The notes under the pieces: model-generated
Database searches by the model: none
Told to the model about the DNA's origin: nothing
What the model saw: only the letters and a program-made list of their open reading frames with translations
NCBI GenBank assembly: GCA_012034405.1
Contig: JAAVLZ010000011.1
Coordinates: 1 to 64,000 of the forward strand
Length of the DNA: 64,000 nucleotides
DNA from: Oscillospiraceae bacterium HV4-5-C5C
Lineage (GTDB): Bacteria; Bacillota; Clostridia; Saccharofermentanales; Fastidiosipilaceae
Reading direction: 5' to 3'
Made by a program: the position numbers and the translations under genes
In this document: one piece after another, positions 1 through 8,002 of the stretch
How the letters are laid out: each line of letters opens with the position of its first letter
Numbering within the stretch: position 1 is the first letter of the stretch

Positions 1-345
1 TGTCCACAGCGACGCTACCTGTACCGAGCAGACTACGCTGACAAGCTTGCCCGAGAGCGCTTATCTGACTCGCGTAAAGGCATGCTGCTGTCTGGCAACG
101 ATCTCGACGATATTTCAGACCTTCTGAAACCCGTTAGAGAGAGAGGGCAGTCGGTACATCATATCTACGTCAATCACGCAGATAGGTTCCCCTGCTCCGA
201 ACGCAGTATCTACAAACTCATTGATGCCAACCTTGTCGGTATCAGGCGTATTGACCTGCCAGAAGCGGTCAAACGCAGGCCAAGGCGTAAAAGTCCCGCT
301 CGTATCCGTGCCGTAAGATTTGTATGTAAACTGCGTAAGAAGTGA
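1..345 (+). pseudogene. IS30-family transposase fragment
   Basis: The frame is open from the first base of the window to a TGA at 343-345 and reads as the middle part of an IS30-type transposase. Recognisable pieces are a Tyr/Arg-rich stretch followed by LSDSRKGM, the HHIYVNHADRFPCSERSIYKL helix-turn-helix-like segment and the IDLPEAVKRRPRRK basic motif. The N-terminus lies outside the window. The DDE catalytic core that should follow the basic motif is missing: after KLRKK the frame stops, and the next 40 codons in the same frame (to 489) do not look like IS30. It is therefore a truncated remnant and unlikely to be active. It sits against the 3' end of a broken RepA_N gene on the other strand, which marks this as decayed mobile DNA. 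Confidence 0.6.
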
Positions 346-464
346 AAAGATCAGTCCGACGATAGTGGGATGGTGGGCAAAATCACGCAGATGGTGTTGA
401 AGGCCACCACCAAAGTCGGGAGTATTTCCGTCGCTCGGTATAGGAAACTTCTTCTCAAGGAATT

Positions 465-941
465 TTACAGCAGATTCAAGTCAGTATGATTTATCTCAGT
501 ATTACTACCCTTTGATTTTGGAAGTTCCTGATTTTCGGTTTTCACAGTTCCAGAACTTTGATTTTCATAGTTCTGGATTTTTGACTGCGCACCGGAGATG
601 AAGTTCTTGACGTAGATCACATTTGGCTTTCCAAGTCGCTACCGTTTTCGTTCGATCAGCCCGCTTTTGTTGTCCAGCTCGCTCAGAAGTTTTGTCGCCT
701 TCTGTACAGCGCAGCCGATGGAGCTCATGATTTCATCGAGCGTGAAGATGATGTACACTCTGCCGTCGTCATCGAGCCATCCGTTCTTTTGAGACAGGCA
801 CATGCGGTCGAGCAAAATGCCGTACAGCACTTTGGCCTCGGTGGAGATAGCCCGGAAGCGCTCATCTGTAAACAGCACCTTCGGGATGCGGTAAAAGGAA
901 AACTGCTCCGCCTGGTTACCGTAGAAATAATCTAACGTCAT
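465..941 (-). pseudogene. RepA_N-type replication initiator, broken by amber stop
   Basis: Starting at ATG 941 the frame encodes the N-terminal domain of replication initiator protein A as found on Clostridia integrative and conjugative elements: DYFYGNQAEQFSFYRIPK, then LFTDERFRAISTEAKVLYG and a winged-helix region. A TAG at 639-641 interrupts it right after LIERKR. The same frame continues with the expected family sequence (GKPNVIYVKNFISG and a Gln/Asn/Thr-rich linker) to a TAA at 465-467. The downstream C-terminal domain is gone, replaced by the IS30 remnant on the other strand. The ATG overlaps the stop of the upstream Cys-rich gene (ATGA), so the two were translationally coupled. I see a nonsense mutation plus a 3' truncation; loss of replication function is an inference. 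Confidence 0.7.
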
Positions 942-1213
942 CCCGGCCACCGTCCCATTTCTTTGAGTATCTTTTTGGTACACCAGCCGATATAGGGGGA
1001 ATCGCGCCCATAGGGGCAGCCGACGCACTCGGAGGCAGGAGCTGACGCCTGCGGCGGTTTGTTGTCTTTATACCGCTTCGGTTTAGGCGGCATCTGCGGT
1101 ATGTCACAGCAGCAGCCAGCCTCATAAGTACAGCTCTTCCGCAAGCCCTTCCAGTATTGGCAATAACGGCAGTCACAGATGTTGTAGTTCCAAGCTTTTC
1201 CGTATGCTCTCAT
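938..1213 (-). CDS. Small Cys-rich protein of an integrative element
   Basis: This 91-residue protein has ten cysteines, in clusters CDCRYC, SCTYEAGCCC, CVGC and WC, which suggests metal binding. The function is unknown to me. Proteins of this kind are commonly found just upstream of the RepA_N gene in Clostridia conjugative elements, and here it overlaps the start of that gene by ATGA. The start at 1213 was chosen over longer in-frame options because a good AGGAGG lies seven bases upstream and because a terminator-like hairpin (1241-1288) sits in front of it; a start further upstream would run through that hairpin. It looks intact, although its partner gene is broken. Confidence 0.55.
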   Translation of the reverse strand: MRAYGKAWNYNICDCRYCQYWKGLRKSCTYEAGCCCDIPQMPPKPKRYKDNKPPQASAPASECVGCPYGRDSPYIGWCTKKILKEMGRWPG

Positions 1214-1234
1214 ATCGGCACCTCCTATCTCAGA

Positions 1235-1288
1235 CAATAAAAAACGCACCTGCCGGCTTCTGTCCAACGAAGCGAGTAGGTGCGTTTT
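1235..1288 (-). promoter_or_regulatory. Terminator-like leader hairpin (attenuator candidate)
   Basis: An exact 11-base inverted repeat, AAAACGCACCT at 1241-1251 and its complement at 1278-1288, has a nested GCTTC/GAAGC stem in the loop. On the minus strand the hairpin is followed by a T run and then, 10 bases on, by the AGGAGG of the Cys-rich gene. An intrinsic terminator placed just before a start codon is the layout of an attenuator. Whether it controls the element genes is an inference. Confidence 0.5.
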
Positions 1289-1399
1289 GAGACGTATTGA
1301 ATTTGGGTTGGGCTGGTAACGGGTTTTCGGAGTTCTAATCTCAATACTTCCTGACCCCGCATGGTTAAAACAGCTTCCTAAGTAAATATTCAAATAGTT

Positions 1400-1462
1400 A
1401 AGTCAAGGAAAATATGCGTTCGACATATTTTTCTTGACTTATCTGCCATTTGACACTAAAAT
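1400..1462 (+). promoter_or_regulatory. Promoter of the ATPase gene with overlapping palindrome
   Basis: A near-perfect dyad of two 17-base arms (1400-1416 and 1424-1440, one mismatch, 7-base spacer CGTTCGA) ends in the -35 box TTGACT at 1434-1439. The -10 box TAAAAT is at 1457-1462, with 17 bases between. The left arm carries a second TTGACT on the minus strand, so the site may act on both directions. It looks like a repressor operator covering a promoter. Confidence 0.5.
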
Positions 1463-1482
1463 GCAGGCGTGAGGTGATTAAT

Positions 1483-2775
1483 TTGAAACGGAAAATTGAA
1501 GCGCAGCTTCTTGCATGGAAAAACAAGGGCGCGGACAGAATGCCGCTGATCGTAAACGGAGCCAGGCAAGTGGGTAAAACCTATACGCTCCGGCAGTTTG
1601 GCGAAGAGAATTTTAAAAATGTGGTCTATGTCAATCTTGAGACCAACCTGGCCGTCGCGTCATACTTTAATGACAACATTGCTCCGGAAAAGATCCTGCG
1701 CTATCTGGAGTCATCTGCGGGAGAGAAAATCATTCCCGGTGAAACCCTAGTCATCTTTGACGAAATACAGTCCTGTGAACGGGCTCTAACCTCACTGAAG
1801 TATTTCTGCGAGGAAACGCCGGAATTCTATATTGCCGCAGCAGGAAGCCTGCTTGGCGTCGCAATAAATCGGCAGCATTACTCCTTCCCCGTAGGCAAGG
1901 TTGAAACCATCACACAGTATCCTTTTGACTTCGAGGAATACCTCTGGGCAAGGGACAAGGATTTGCTGTGTACTGAAATTAAAAGTGCCTTTGATCATAT
2001 GACGCCGCTGCCCGAGGCCCTGCACCAGGAGGCAACGGAGCTGTATCGGGAATACCTGATCATCGGCGGGATGCCCGCCTGTATCAACGCGTTTCTGAAG
2101 AACGGAAGTTTTCTGGATGTGCCTCTTGTTCAGAACGGGATATTGGACAACTATATTGCAGATATGGCGAAATACTCCAGCAATACCGACAGCGTCAAAA
2201 TAAGGGCCTGCTACAACTCCATACCGGCTCAGCTTGCCAAGGACAACAAGAAGTTTCAGTACAAGGTTGTGCAGAGGGGCGGCAGCTCGGCTATATTCGG
2301 AGCCTCTATTGAGTGGCTCAGCCTTGCCGGCGTTGTGCTGAAGTGCCAGAGAATCAGTCAGGCAGCCGAGCCGATTTCGGTGTACGCCGATCTGTCGGCT
2401 TTTAAGCTCTATATGGGCGATGTTGGGCTTCTTGTTATGAAATCCGGTATTTCTCAGCAAACGATTCTTTCCGGCGAAGGCAACACCTTTATGGGCGCAG
2501 TGACGGAAAATTATGTTGCGCAGCAGCTTGCCGCCAAAGGCTGCGATCTGTATTACTGGGAGAGCGGCAGCATCGCCAAGCTTGATTTCGTCCTGCAAAG
2601 AGGGAATCAAATCATTGGCATTGAAGTTAAAAAGGGCGAACACGTCAAATCCCGCAGCCTCAGCGTTTTTGTCAATGCCTATAAGCCCGCTTACTCCGTC
2701 AGACTGTCTCTTAAAAACTTCGGCGAAAAAGACGGACTGAAATCCGTTCCGCTGTATGCCGCGTTCTGCATATAG
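1483..2775 (+). CDS. AAA-family ATPase with DUF4143 domain
   Basis: This 430-residue protein has an N-terminal AAA_14 ATPase domain with Walker A GARQVGKT and Walker B LVIFDEIQ, then the DUF4143 region (LDNYIADMAKYSS). Near the C-terminus is a PD-(D/E)XK nuclease-like signature: a Glu in YYWESG, the Asp of KLDFVL and the EVK of IIGIEVKKGE. Proteins of this family are widespread and variable in bacteria, often in accessory regions; their substrate is not established. The start TTG at 1483 follows GAGGTG by seven bases; the in-frame TTG at 1450 is less likely because it precedes the predicted -10 box. It stands alone between mobile-element remnants and the core genome and ends at its own terminator. 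Confidence 0.85.
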   Translation: MKRKIEAQLLAWKNKGADRMPLIVNGARQVGKTYTLRQFGEENFKNVVYVNLETNLAVASYFNDNIAPEKILRYLESSAGEKIIPGETLVIFDEIQSCERALTSLKYFCEETPEFYIAAAGSLLGVAINRQHYSFPVGKVETITQYPFDFEEYLWARDKDLLCTEIKSAFDHMTPLPEALHQEATELYREYLIIGGMPACINAFLKNGSFLDVPLVQNGILDNYIADMAKYSSNTDSVKIRACYNSIPAQLAKDNKKFQYKVVQRGGSSAIFGASIEWLSLAGVVLKCQRISQAAEPISVYADLSAFKLYMGDVGLLVMKSGISQQTILSGEGNTFMGAVTENYVAQQLAAKGCDLYYWESGSIAKLDFVLQRGNQIIGIEVKKGEHVKSRSLSVFVNAYKPAYSVRLSLKNFGEKDGLKSVPLYAAFCI

Positions 2776-2804
2776 GTGCAGGCCATCCCTTGCCCAGTTG
2801 CACT

Positions 2805-2823
2805 AAACAGGAGCCTGTTTTTT
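2805..2823 (+). terminator. Intrinsic terminator after the ATPase gene
   Basis: AAACAG, loop GAGC and CTGTTT are followed by further Ts, 30 bases after the ATPase stop codon. The stem is only six pairs, so it is moderate in strength. Confidence 0.45.
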
Positions 2824-3045
2824 CTAACGCACAGGACCTGTTTCGTGCACCCTCAACTTAACTTGAACCCTCGGAAATTCGTTAGAAAGCGCTGCAAAAT
2901 AAGGCTTTTCCTGACTGTACTTTACTCAGAGGGAAATGACACCTTTCTGCTCCCCCTCTTAAAGTAGAATTAAACTTTTCATTTCAGCAATTGTGCTCAG
3001 GCCTGGTACAGTCCCGGTTGGTCTCCTGAAAACCTGTCCGGAAAA
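2824..3045. other. Non-coding stretch at the accessory/core boundary
   Basis: No gene, clear promoter or strong hairpin was found here. A plus-strand open frame over 2776-2967 has no ribosome binding site and no recognisable family. The stretch separates the accessory left end from the first core gene, tatD; no attachment-site repeat could be recognised by eye. Confidence 0.4.
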
Positions 3046-3852
3046 TCATTCATTCAGGCCCGGGAAGAGCCTGAGACTGTTCTGGCGCAGACGCTCATCA
3101 CTTTGGTCCGGATCCAGCTCCCATATTTTAGCCACCTGGTCAGCAATCAGGCGCAAATAGGCCGGCTCATTACGGTGACCCCGCCAAGGAACGGGCGCCA
3201 GGTACGGCGAGTCAGTCTCTATTACCACCCGATCGCGCGGTAAGCCGGCTAAAGCTTCCAGGTTCCGGCGCGCGTTCTTAAAGGTAATCGGGCCGTCAAA
3301 GCCGAAATAAAAGCCCAGCGGTAAGAGGCGTCTGGCAAACTCCAGGCTGCCGCTGTAGCAATGGAAGACGCCCGGAATCTGCTGAGGCGTCCGCAGCTGA
3401 CCGGCGGCCTGCTGGCGCCTCAGCTGGTCCAGCGCGGCCTCGTGCGCGTCCCGCTCATGAATAATAACCGGCAGATCAAAACGCCTGGCCAGCTCCAGCT
3501 GGCTGGCAAAGGCCGTCTGCTGCAGGACCGGGTCATAAGGCTCATAGTGGTAGTCCAGGCCAATTTCTCCGACCGCCACAATTTTCAGTTCCCGGCTGTG
3601 CTCCAGCAGAGTCTCCAGACGGCGCTGTAAAGCCAGGCTCCACTGATCTGCGTCACTGGGATGCAGCCCCACCGCGCAGTAAGCTGCAGGATAACGGGCA
3701 GCTAGACTGACCACCGCTTCAATTGAATCCGGGTCATAGGCCACCAGGATCAGTTTATCAATTCCGGCGGCGGCAGCCCGCTCGATGACCGCCGGATAAT
3801 CCTGAGCAAAGTCAGCATCCGTCAGGTGACAGTGGGTGTCAATTATAGCCAT
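3046..3852 (-). CDS. tatD: TatD-family metal-dependent hydrolase/DNase
   Basis: This 268-residue TIM-barrel hydrolase belongs to the TatD family, whose members act as 3'-5' exonucleases or DNA-repair nucleases in the cytoplasm. All the metal ligands are visible: THCHL (His7, His9), GEIGLDYH (Glu96), IIHERDA (His132), FHCYSG (His164) and ETDSPYL (Asp214). The length is typical. The gene starts 12 bases after metG on the same strand, an arrangement common in Firmicutes, and probably ends the operon; I see no clear terminator behind it. The exact substrate cannot be read from sequence. Confidence 0.93.
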   Translation of the reverse strand: MAIIDTHCHLTDADFAQDYPAVIERAAAAGIDKLILVAYDPDSIEAVVSLAARYPAAYCAVGLHPSDADQWSLALQRRLETLLEHSRELKIVAVGEIGLDYHYEPYDPVLQQTAFASQLELARRFDLPVIIHERDAHEAALDQLRRQQAAGQLRTPQQIPGVFHCYSGSLEFARRLLPLGFYFGFDGPITFKNARRNLEALAGLPRDRVVIETDSPYLAPVPWRGHRNEPAYLRLIADQVAKIWELDPDQSDERLRQNSLRLFPGLNE

Positions 3853-3864
3853 GCGGTCACAACC

Positions 3865-5907
3865 TTAACCAACCACGCTGCCTGCGGGGACATCTCCGTC
3901 AACAGTGAGCAGACGATAATGCCCATCCTCGGTTTCAGCGCAGAGCAGCATTCCGCGTGATTCAATCCCGCGCAGCTTGCGGGGCTTAAGATTTTCAACC
4001 AGGATCACGGTTTTGCCGGGCAGCTCTTCCGGCTCATAGCTCTCCGCGATGCCGGACACCACCTGCCGCTGGCCTTCAGGCCCTAGATCCAGCGTCGAAC
4101 ATAACAGGCGATCGGCGCCTTTCACTTTTTCACAGGCGGTGATTTTAGCAGCCCGCAGCCGCAGCTTTTCAAAATCTCCAAATTCAATCAGCCCTTCCGG
4201 CAGCTCTGACCCCGGTTTGCTGTTCTGATCAGCTGCCGGATCCGCAGCCGGCTGCCCCCGCCGTTCCTTGGGATGCAAGGCAGCAGACTGCCCGGTCTCC
4301 TGGTTATCACTCTGAGTCTGAGGCAGCAGCTCATTCATATATTCGATCTCTTTTTCCATATCCAGCCGCGGGAATACCGGCTGCGCAGCCTGTACCGTTC
4401 CCTGCGGGTGATAAAGACCGGTAACAGCCGCGGAAGCCCAACCCGTCTGGCTCAGGTCTGACGAAGGAATGTTCAGGTCAGCCAAAATCCGGCTGGCCGT
4501 CTCCGGCAAAAAGGCCTGCAGCAAGACCGCAATCTGGCGCAGACAGGCTGCCAGGTTATGCAGGACAGCTGCCAGACGGGGCTGCTTTGCCGGATCTTTA
4601 GCCAGCACCCAGGGCAGGGTCTCATCAATATATTTATTGCTCCGGGAAACCAGCTTCCAGATCTCTGTCAGAGCCAGGCTGAACTGCAGCTGTTCGAGCA
4701 TGGCTTCAACCCGCTCCTTAACAGTGGCCGCCACCGCCATCAGCTCGGCGTCCTCCGGGCCGGTCTCCCCGGTTTCCGGCAGCCGGCCGTTAAAGTAGCG
4801 GCTGATCATAGCCGTCGTCCGGCTCAGCAGATTGCCCAGATCATTAGCCAGGTCAGCGTTAATCCGGTTAACCAGCGCGTCATTGGAAAAGGAACCATCC
4901 GAGCCAAACGGCACTTCTCTGAGCAGGAAATAGCGAATCGCATCGACGCCGTAGCGGTCGCACAAAACGACCGGGTCAACCACATTGCCCAGCGACTTGG
5001 ACATCTTATTATCCTTAAACAGCAGCCAGCCATGGCCATAGACCTTCTTGGGCAGCGGCAGATCCAGCGCCATCAGGATAGCCGGCCAGATGATGGTGTG
5101 AAAACGGACGATCTCTTTGCCGACCAGCTGAACGTCAGCCGGCCAGAAGGTGGCAAAATCGCCACGCTCATCCGGATAACCCAGCGCGGTGATATAGTTC
5201 AGCAGCGCGTCCACCCAGACATAAATAACGTGCCGGGAATTAAACGGCACCTGAATCCCCCAGTTAAAGGAGGTCCGGGACACCGCCATGTCCTCCAGGC
5301 CGGGTCGCAGGAAATTATTCAGCATCTCATTTGCCCGGCTGGACGGCTGGATGAATTCCGGATGCTGTTCAAACAGCTCAATCAGCCGGTCCTGATATTT
5401 ACTGAGGCGGAAGAAATAGCTTTCCTCCCGGGTGAGCGTTACCGCCCGGCCGCAGGTCGGGCACTTACCGTCCTTCAGCTGAGATTCAGTCCAGAACGAC
5501 TCGCAGGGTTTGCAGTACCAGCCCTCATATTCGCCCAGATAAATATCACCTTTATCATATAGCTTTTGAAATATAGCCTGGACCGCTTTTTCATGGTAGT
5601 TATCCGTCGTACGGATAAAACGGTCGTAACTGATGTTCATCAGCTTCCAGAGATCCTTGATGCCTGCGACCACCTGATCCACAAAGGCCTGCGGGGTGAC
5701 ACCGGCCGCGGTGGCGCGGTCCTGAATTTTCTGGCCGTGCTCGTCCGTCCCGGTCAGGAACATGACCTGGTAGCCCTGCAGGCGCTTGTACCGGGCCATG
5801 ACATCCGCGGCGACCGTAGTGTAGGAATGGCCGATATGCAGCTTATCACTGGGATAATAAATCGGCGTCGTAATATAAAAGGAAGGTTTTTTACACGCAT
5901 CACACAT
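3865..5907 (-). CDS. metG: Methionyl-tRNA synthetase
   Basis: This cytoplasmic enzyme charges tRNA-Met. The 680 residues include the class I HIGH motif (24-27) and the KMSKS motif (in DNKMSKSLGN), the zinc-knuckle cysteines WYCKPC and KCPTCG, the anticodon-binding helical domain, and a C-terminal EMAPII/Trbp111-like tRNA-binding domain (about 570-680, beginning FGDFEKLRLRAAKI). A low-complexity Gln/Pro linker of roughly 40 residues precedes that last domain. The start is ATG 5907 with AAGGAG nine bases before it. It lies 60 bases after the cyclophilin gene and just before tatD, so co-transcription is likely. Confidence 0.97.
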   Translation of the reverse strand: MCDACKKPSFYITTPIYYPSDKLHIGHSYTTVAADVMARYKRLQGYQVMFLTGTDEHGQKIQDRATAAGVTPQAFVDQVVAGIKDLWKLMNISYDRFIRTTDNYHEKAVQAIFQKLYDKGDIYLGEYEGWYCKPCESFWTESQLKDGKCPTCGRAVTLTREESYFFRLSKYQDRLIELFEQHPEFIQPSSRANEMLNNFLRPGLEDMAVSRTSFNWGIQVPFNSRHVIYVWVDALLNYITALGYPDERGDFATFWPADVQLVGKEIVRFHTIIWPAILMALDLPLPKKVYGHGWLLFKDNKMSKSLGNVVDPVVLCDRYGVDAIRYFLLREVPFGSDGSFSNDALVNRINADLANDLGNLLSRTTAMISRYFNGRLPETGETGPEDAELMAVAATVKERVEAMLEQLQFSLALTEIWKLVSRSNKYIDETLPWVLAKDPAKQPRLAAVLHNLAACLRQIAVLLQAFLPETASRILADLNIPSSDLSQTGWASAAVTGLYHPQGTVQAAQPVFPRLDMEKEIEYMNELLPQTQSDNQETGQSAALHPKERRGQPAADPAADQNSKPGSELPEGLIEFGDFEKLRLRAAKITACEKVKGADRLLCSTLDLGPEGQRQVVSGIAESYEPEELPGKTVILVENLKPRKLRGIESRGMLLCAETEDGHYRLLTVDGDVPAGSVVG

Positions 5908-5967
5908 ACAACAGTTCTCCTTCTGAATCCTGCCAGCCTGCCAGGTGCCCGTCTGACCCGGTTGAAC

Positions 5968-6489
5968 TCAGTCCCTCTGGCTGACCAGCTCCGGCAGCAA
6001 ATCTATCTCTCCGGTAACCCGGATTGATTCAATTGTCTGAGGTTCACGGGGCCGGTCCTCACGATCAGTCGCAACCGCGGCAATCTGATCCACCGCCTCC
6101 ATGCCTGAGGTCACCTGACCAAAGGCCGCATACTGTCCGTCCAGATGGGGCGCGTCCTGATGCATGATAAAAAACTGGGAGCCGGCTGAGTCCGGCGAAT
6201 AAGCTCTGGCCATAGATATAACACCGCGGCTGTGTTTGATGGTGTTATTGACCCCGTTGGCTTTAAACTCCCCTTTTATATGGTAGCCTGGGCCGCCGCG
6301 GCCGCTGCCTTCCGGACAACCGCCCTGAATCATGAAGCCTTGGATCACCCGGTGAAAAATCAATCCGTCATAAAAACCGCGGTTGGCCAGCGCAGCAAAG
6401 TTGCTGACCGTGTTGGGCGCCTGATCCGGATCCAGTTTCAGCTGAATCACCCCGCCGTTTTTCATCGTTATAGTCGCTTGAATGTTCAT
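5968..6489 (-). CDS. Cyclophilin-type peptidyl-prolyl isomerase
   Basis: This 173-residue cyclophilin catalyses cis-trans isomerisation of prolyl bonds to help protein folding. The active-site segment FHRVIQGFMIQGG and the AGSQFFI and YAAFGQV motifs are present. There is no signal peptide, so it should be cytoplasmic. A short C-terminal tail (LPELVSQRD) follows the cyclophilin fold. It starts 7 bases after the pncB-type gene with GAGG close to the ATG, within the same packed minus-strand run. Which proteins it folds is unknown. Confidence 0.93.
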   Translation of the reverse strand: MNIQATITMKNGGVIQLKLDPDQAPNTVSNFAALANRGFYDGLIFHRVIQGFMIQGGCPEGSGRGGPGYHIKGEFKANGVNNTIKHSRGVISMARAYSPDSAGSQFFIMHQDAPHLDGQYAAFGQVTSGMEAVDQIAAVATDREDRPREPQTIESIRVTGEIDLLPELVSQRD

Positions 6490-6496
6490 TTATACC

Positions 6497-8002
6497 TCAA
6501 TTCTTTCCGGCGCTGCCGCCAAGTTGTGCCTGGCTGTTTTCAAGCAGGCGCTGTTTGACATCCCAAAGCTGCTGGGATAAGTCTACATAATAGGTTTGGG
6601 GATTTTCAAAACGTTTGACTGATTCCCACAGGGTATCCAGCTGCTCTGTGCAGTAATTCCGGATCGTTTCCATGTCCCTCACCTTATAAACGCATTTTCC
6701 TTTGATAAAGATGGGCTGAAGTAATGGCCGGACGGTAAAGTTGGTCAGGGTCTTGCGTTTCCAGGTCATCACGGGGTCAAATATTTCATAGGGCTGATCT
6801 TCCGGGATCGTCTCTCCCGCCAAGGTGATCAGGTCAGCTACCGCTTTGCCGGTGCTCCGGTCATAAAAGCGCCAGACCTCTTTACTTCCGGGATTGGTCA
6901 TTTTCTCCACATTTTCTGAAATCTTGATTTTAGGGATGACCTGTCCGTCCTTTTCTACCGCGGACAGCTTGTAAACACCGCCAAAGACCGGTTCCGCCCG
7001 TGAGGTGATCAGGCGTTCGCCAACACCAAAGGCGTCAATGGCGGCGCCCTGGTGCAGCAGATCCCGGATCAGATACTCATCCAGGGCGTTGCTGACCGTG
7101 ATGCGGCAGTCCTTAAGACCAGCCTCATCCAGCAGCCGGCGTGCTTCAATCGTCAGATAGGTCAGGTCACCGCTGTCAATCCGGATACCCTTGAGCCGTT
7201 TGCCGCGGGGTTCCAGCACCTCATGGGCCACTCTTATAGCGTTGGGGACGCCGGAACGCAGGACATTGTAGGTATCTACCAGCAAAACCGTATCATCAGG
7301 GTAAGACAGGGCGTAAGCTTTAAATGCTTCATATTCATCATCAAAGATCTGGACAAAGCTATGAGCCATGGTGCCTGACAGCGGGATATTGAACTGTTCC
7401 CCGCAGATCGTACAACTGGTACCGGCCGCTCCGGCTATATATGCGGCGCGTGCCCCCAGAACCGACGCGTCTACCCCCTGTGCTCGTCTGGCGCCAAATT
7501 CCATGATGGGCCGGCCTTTGGCGGCCCGGACGATACGGGCGGCTTTCGTCGCAATCAGGCTCTGATGATTGATCGTCAGAAGCAGCATGGTCTCAATCAT
7601 CTGGGCCTGAATAACTGGTCCTCTGACCTTGACCATAGGCTCACGGGGAAACAACGGTGTACCCTCAGGTATGGCCCAGACATCACACGCAAATTGGAAG
7701 TTATGCAGATAGTCCAGGAAGCTCTCATTGAACTGGCCGGTAGAGCGCAGGAAATCCAGGTTGGCTTCCGTAAATTTCAGTTTTTTCAGATAATCAATCA
7801 TTTCCGCGACGCCGGCCATAATAGCGTAGCCACCGTCTTCCGGCACGGACCTGAAAAACAGGTCAAAATAAGCTATCTCATCCTGCATGTGATTATCCAG
7901 ATAACCACGGGACATGGTCAGCTCATAAAAATCCGTCAGCATTGAGAAGTTTGTTCTCTCATTCCAGATCACACCGGCGGCAGCGGTTTCTTCATAACTC
8001 AT
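6497..8002 (-). CDS. pncB: Nicotinate phosphoribosyltransferase
   Basis: This enzyme joins nicotinate to PRPP, giving nicotinate mononucleotide for NAD salvage. The 501-residue protein carries the family motifs LTDFYELTMSRGY at the N-terminus, EFGARRAQG, SGTMAHSFVQ (with the catalytic-type His), RIDSGDL and FGVGERL. The length fits the longer Firmicutes form. Its ATG at 8002 lies inside the last codons of truA (11-base overlap) with AAGGAG ahead, so translation is probably coupled to truA. I see no substrate transporter gene beside it. Confidence 0.95.
   Translation of the reverse strand: MSYEETAAAGVIWNERTNFSMLTDFYELTMSRGYLDNHMQDEIAYFDLFFRSVPEDGGYAIMAGVAEMIDYLKKLKFTEANLDFLRSTGQFNESFLDYLHNFQFACDVWAIPEGTPLFPREPMVKVRGPVIQAQMIETMLLLTINHQSLIATKAARIVRAAKGRPIMEFGARRAQGVDASVLGARAAYIAGAAGTSCTICGEQFNIPLSGTMAHSFVQIFDDEYEAFKAYALSYPDDTVLLVDTYNVLRSGVPNAIRVAHEVLEPRGKRLKGIRIDSGDLTYLTIEARRLLDEAGLKDCRITVSNALDEYLIRDLLHQGAAIDAFGVGERLITSRAEPVFGGVYKLSAVEKDGQVIPKIKISENVEKMTNPGSKEVWRFYDRSTGKAVADLITLAGETIPEDQPYEIFDPVMTWKRKTLTNFTVRPLLQPIFIKGKCVYKVRDMETIRNYCTEQLDTLWESVKRFENPQTYYVDLSQQLWDVKQRLLENSQAQLGGSAGKN

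Noticed and set aside
370-489. 39-codon frame after the IS30 fragment
   Set aside because: In the same frame after the stop codon, but without binding site or recognisable family; partly antisense to the RepA_N remnant.
1792-2643. Minus-strand open frame of 283 codons over the AAA ATPase gene
   Set aside because: The plus-strand gene has Walker motifs and a ribosome binding site; the antisense frame has neither.
2776-2967. 63-codon plus-strand frame after the ATPase gene
   Set aside because: It begins directly at the ATPase stop, runs through the terminator and has no binding site.
4558-5562. Plus-strand open frame of 334 codons over metG
   Set aside because: It is antisense to methionyl-tRNA synthetase with all motifs present; no recognisable protein.
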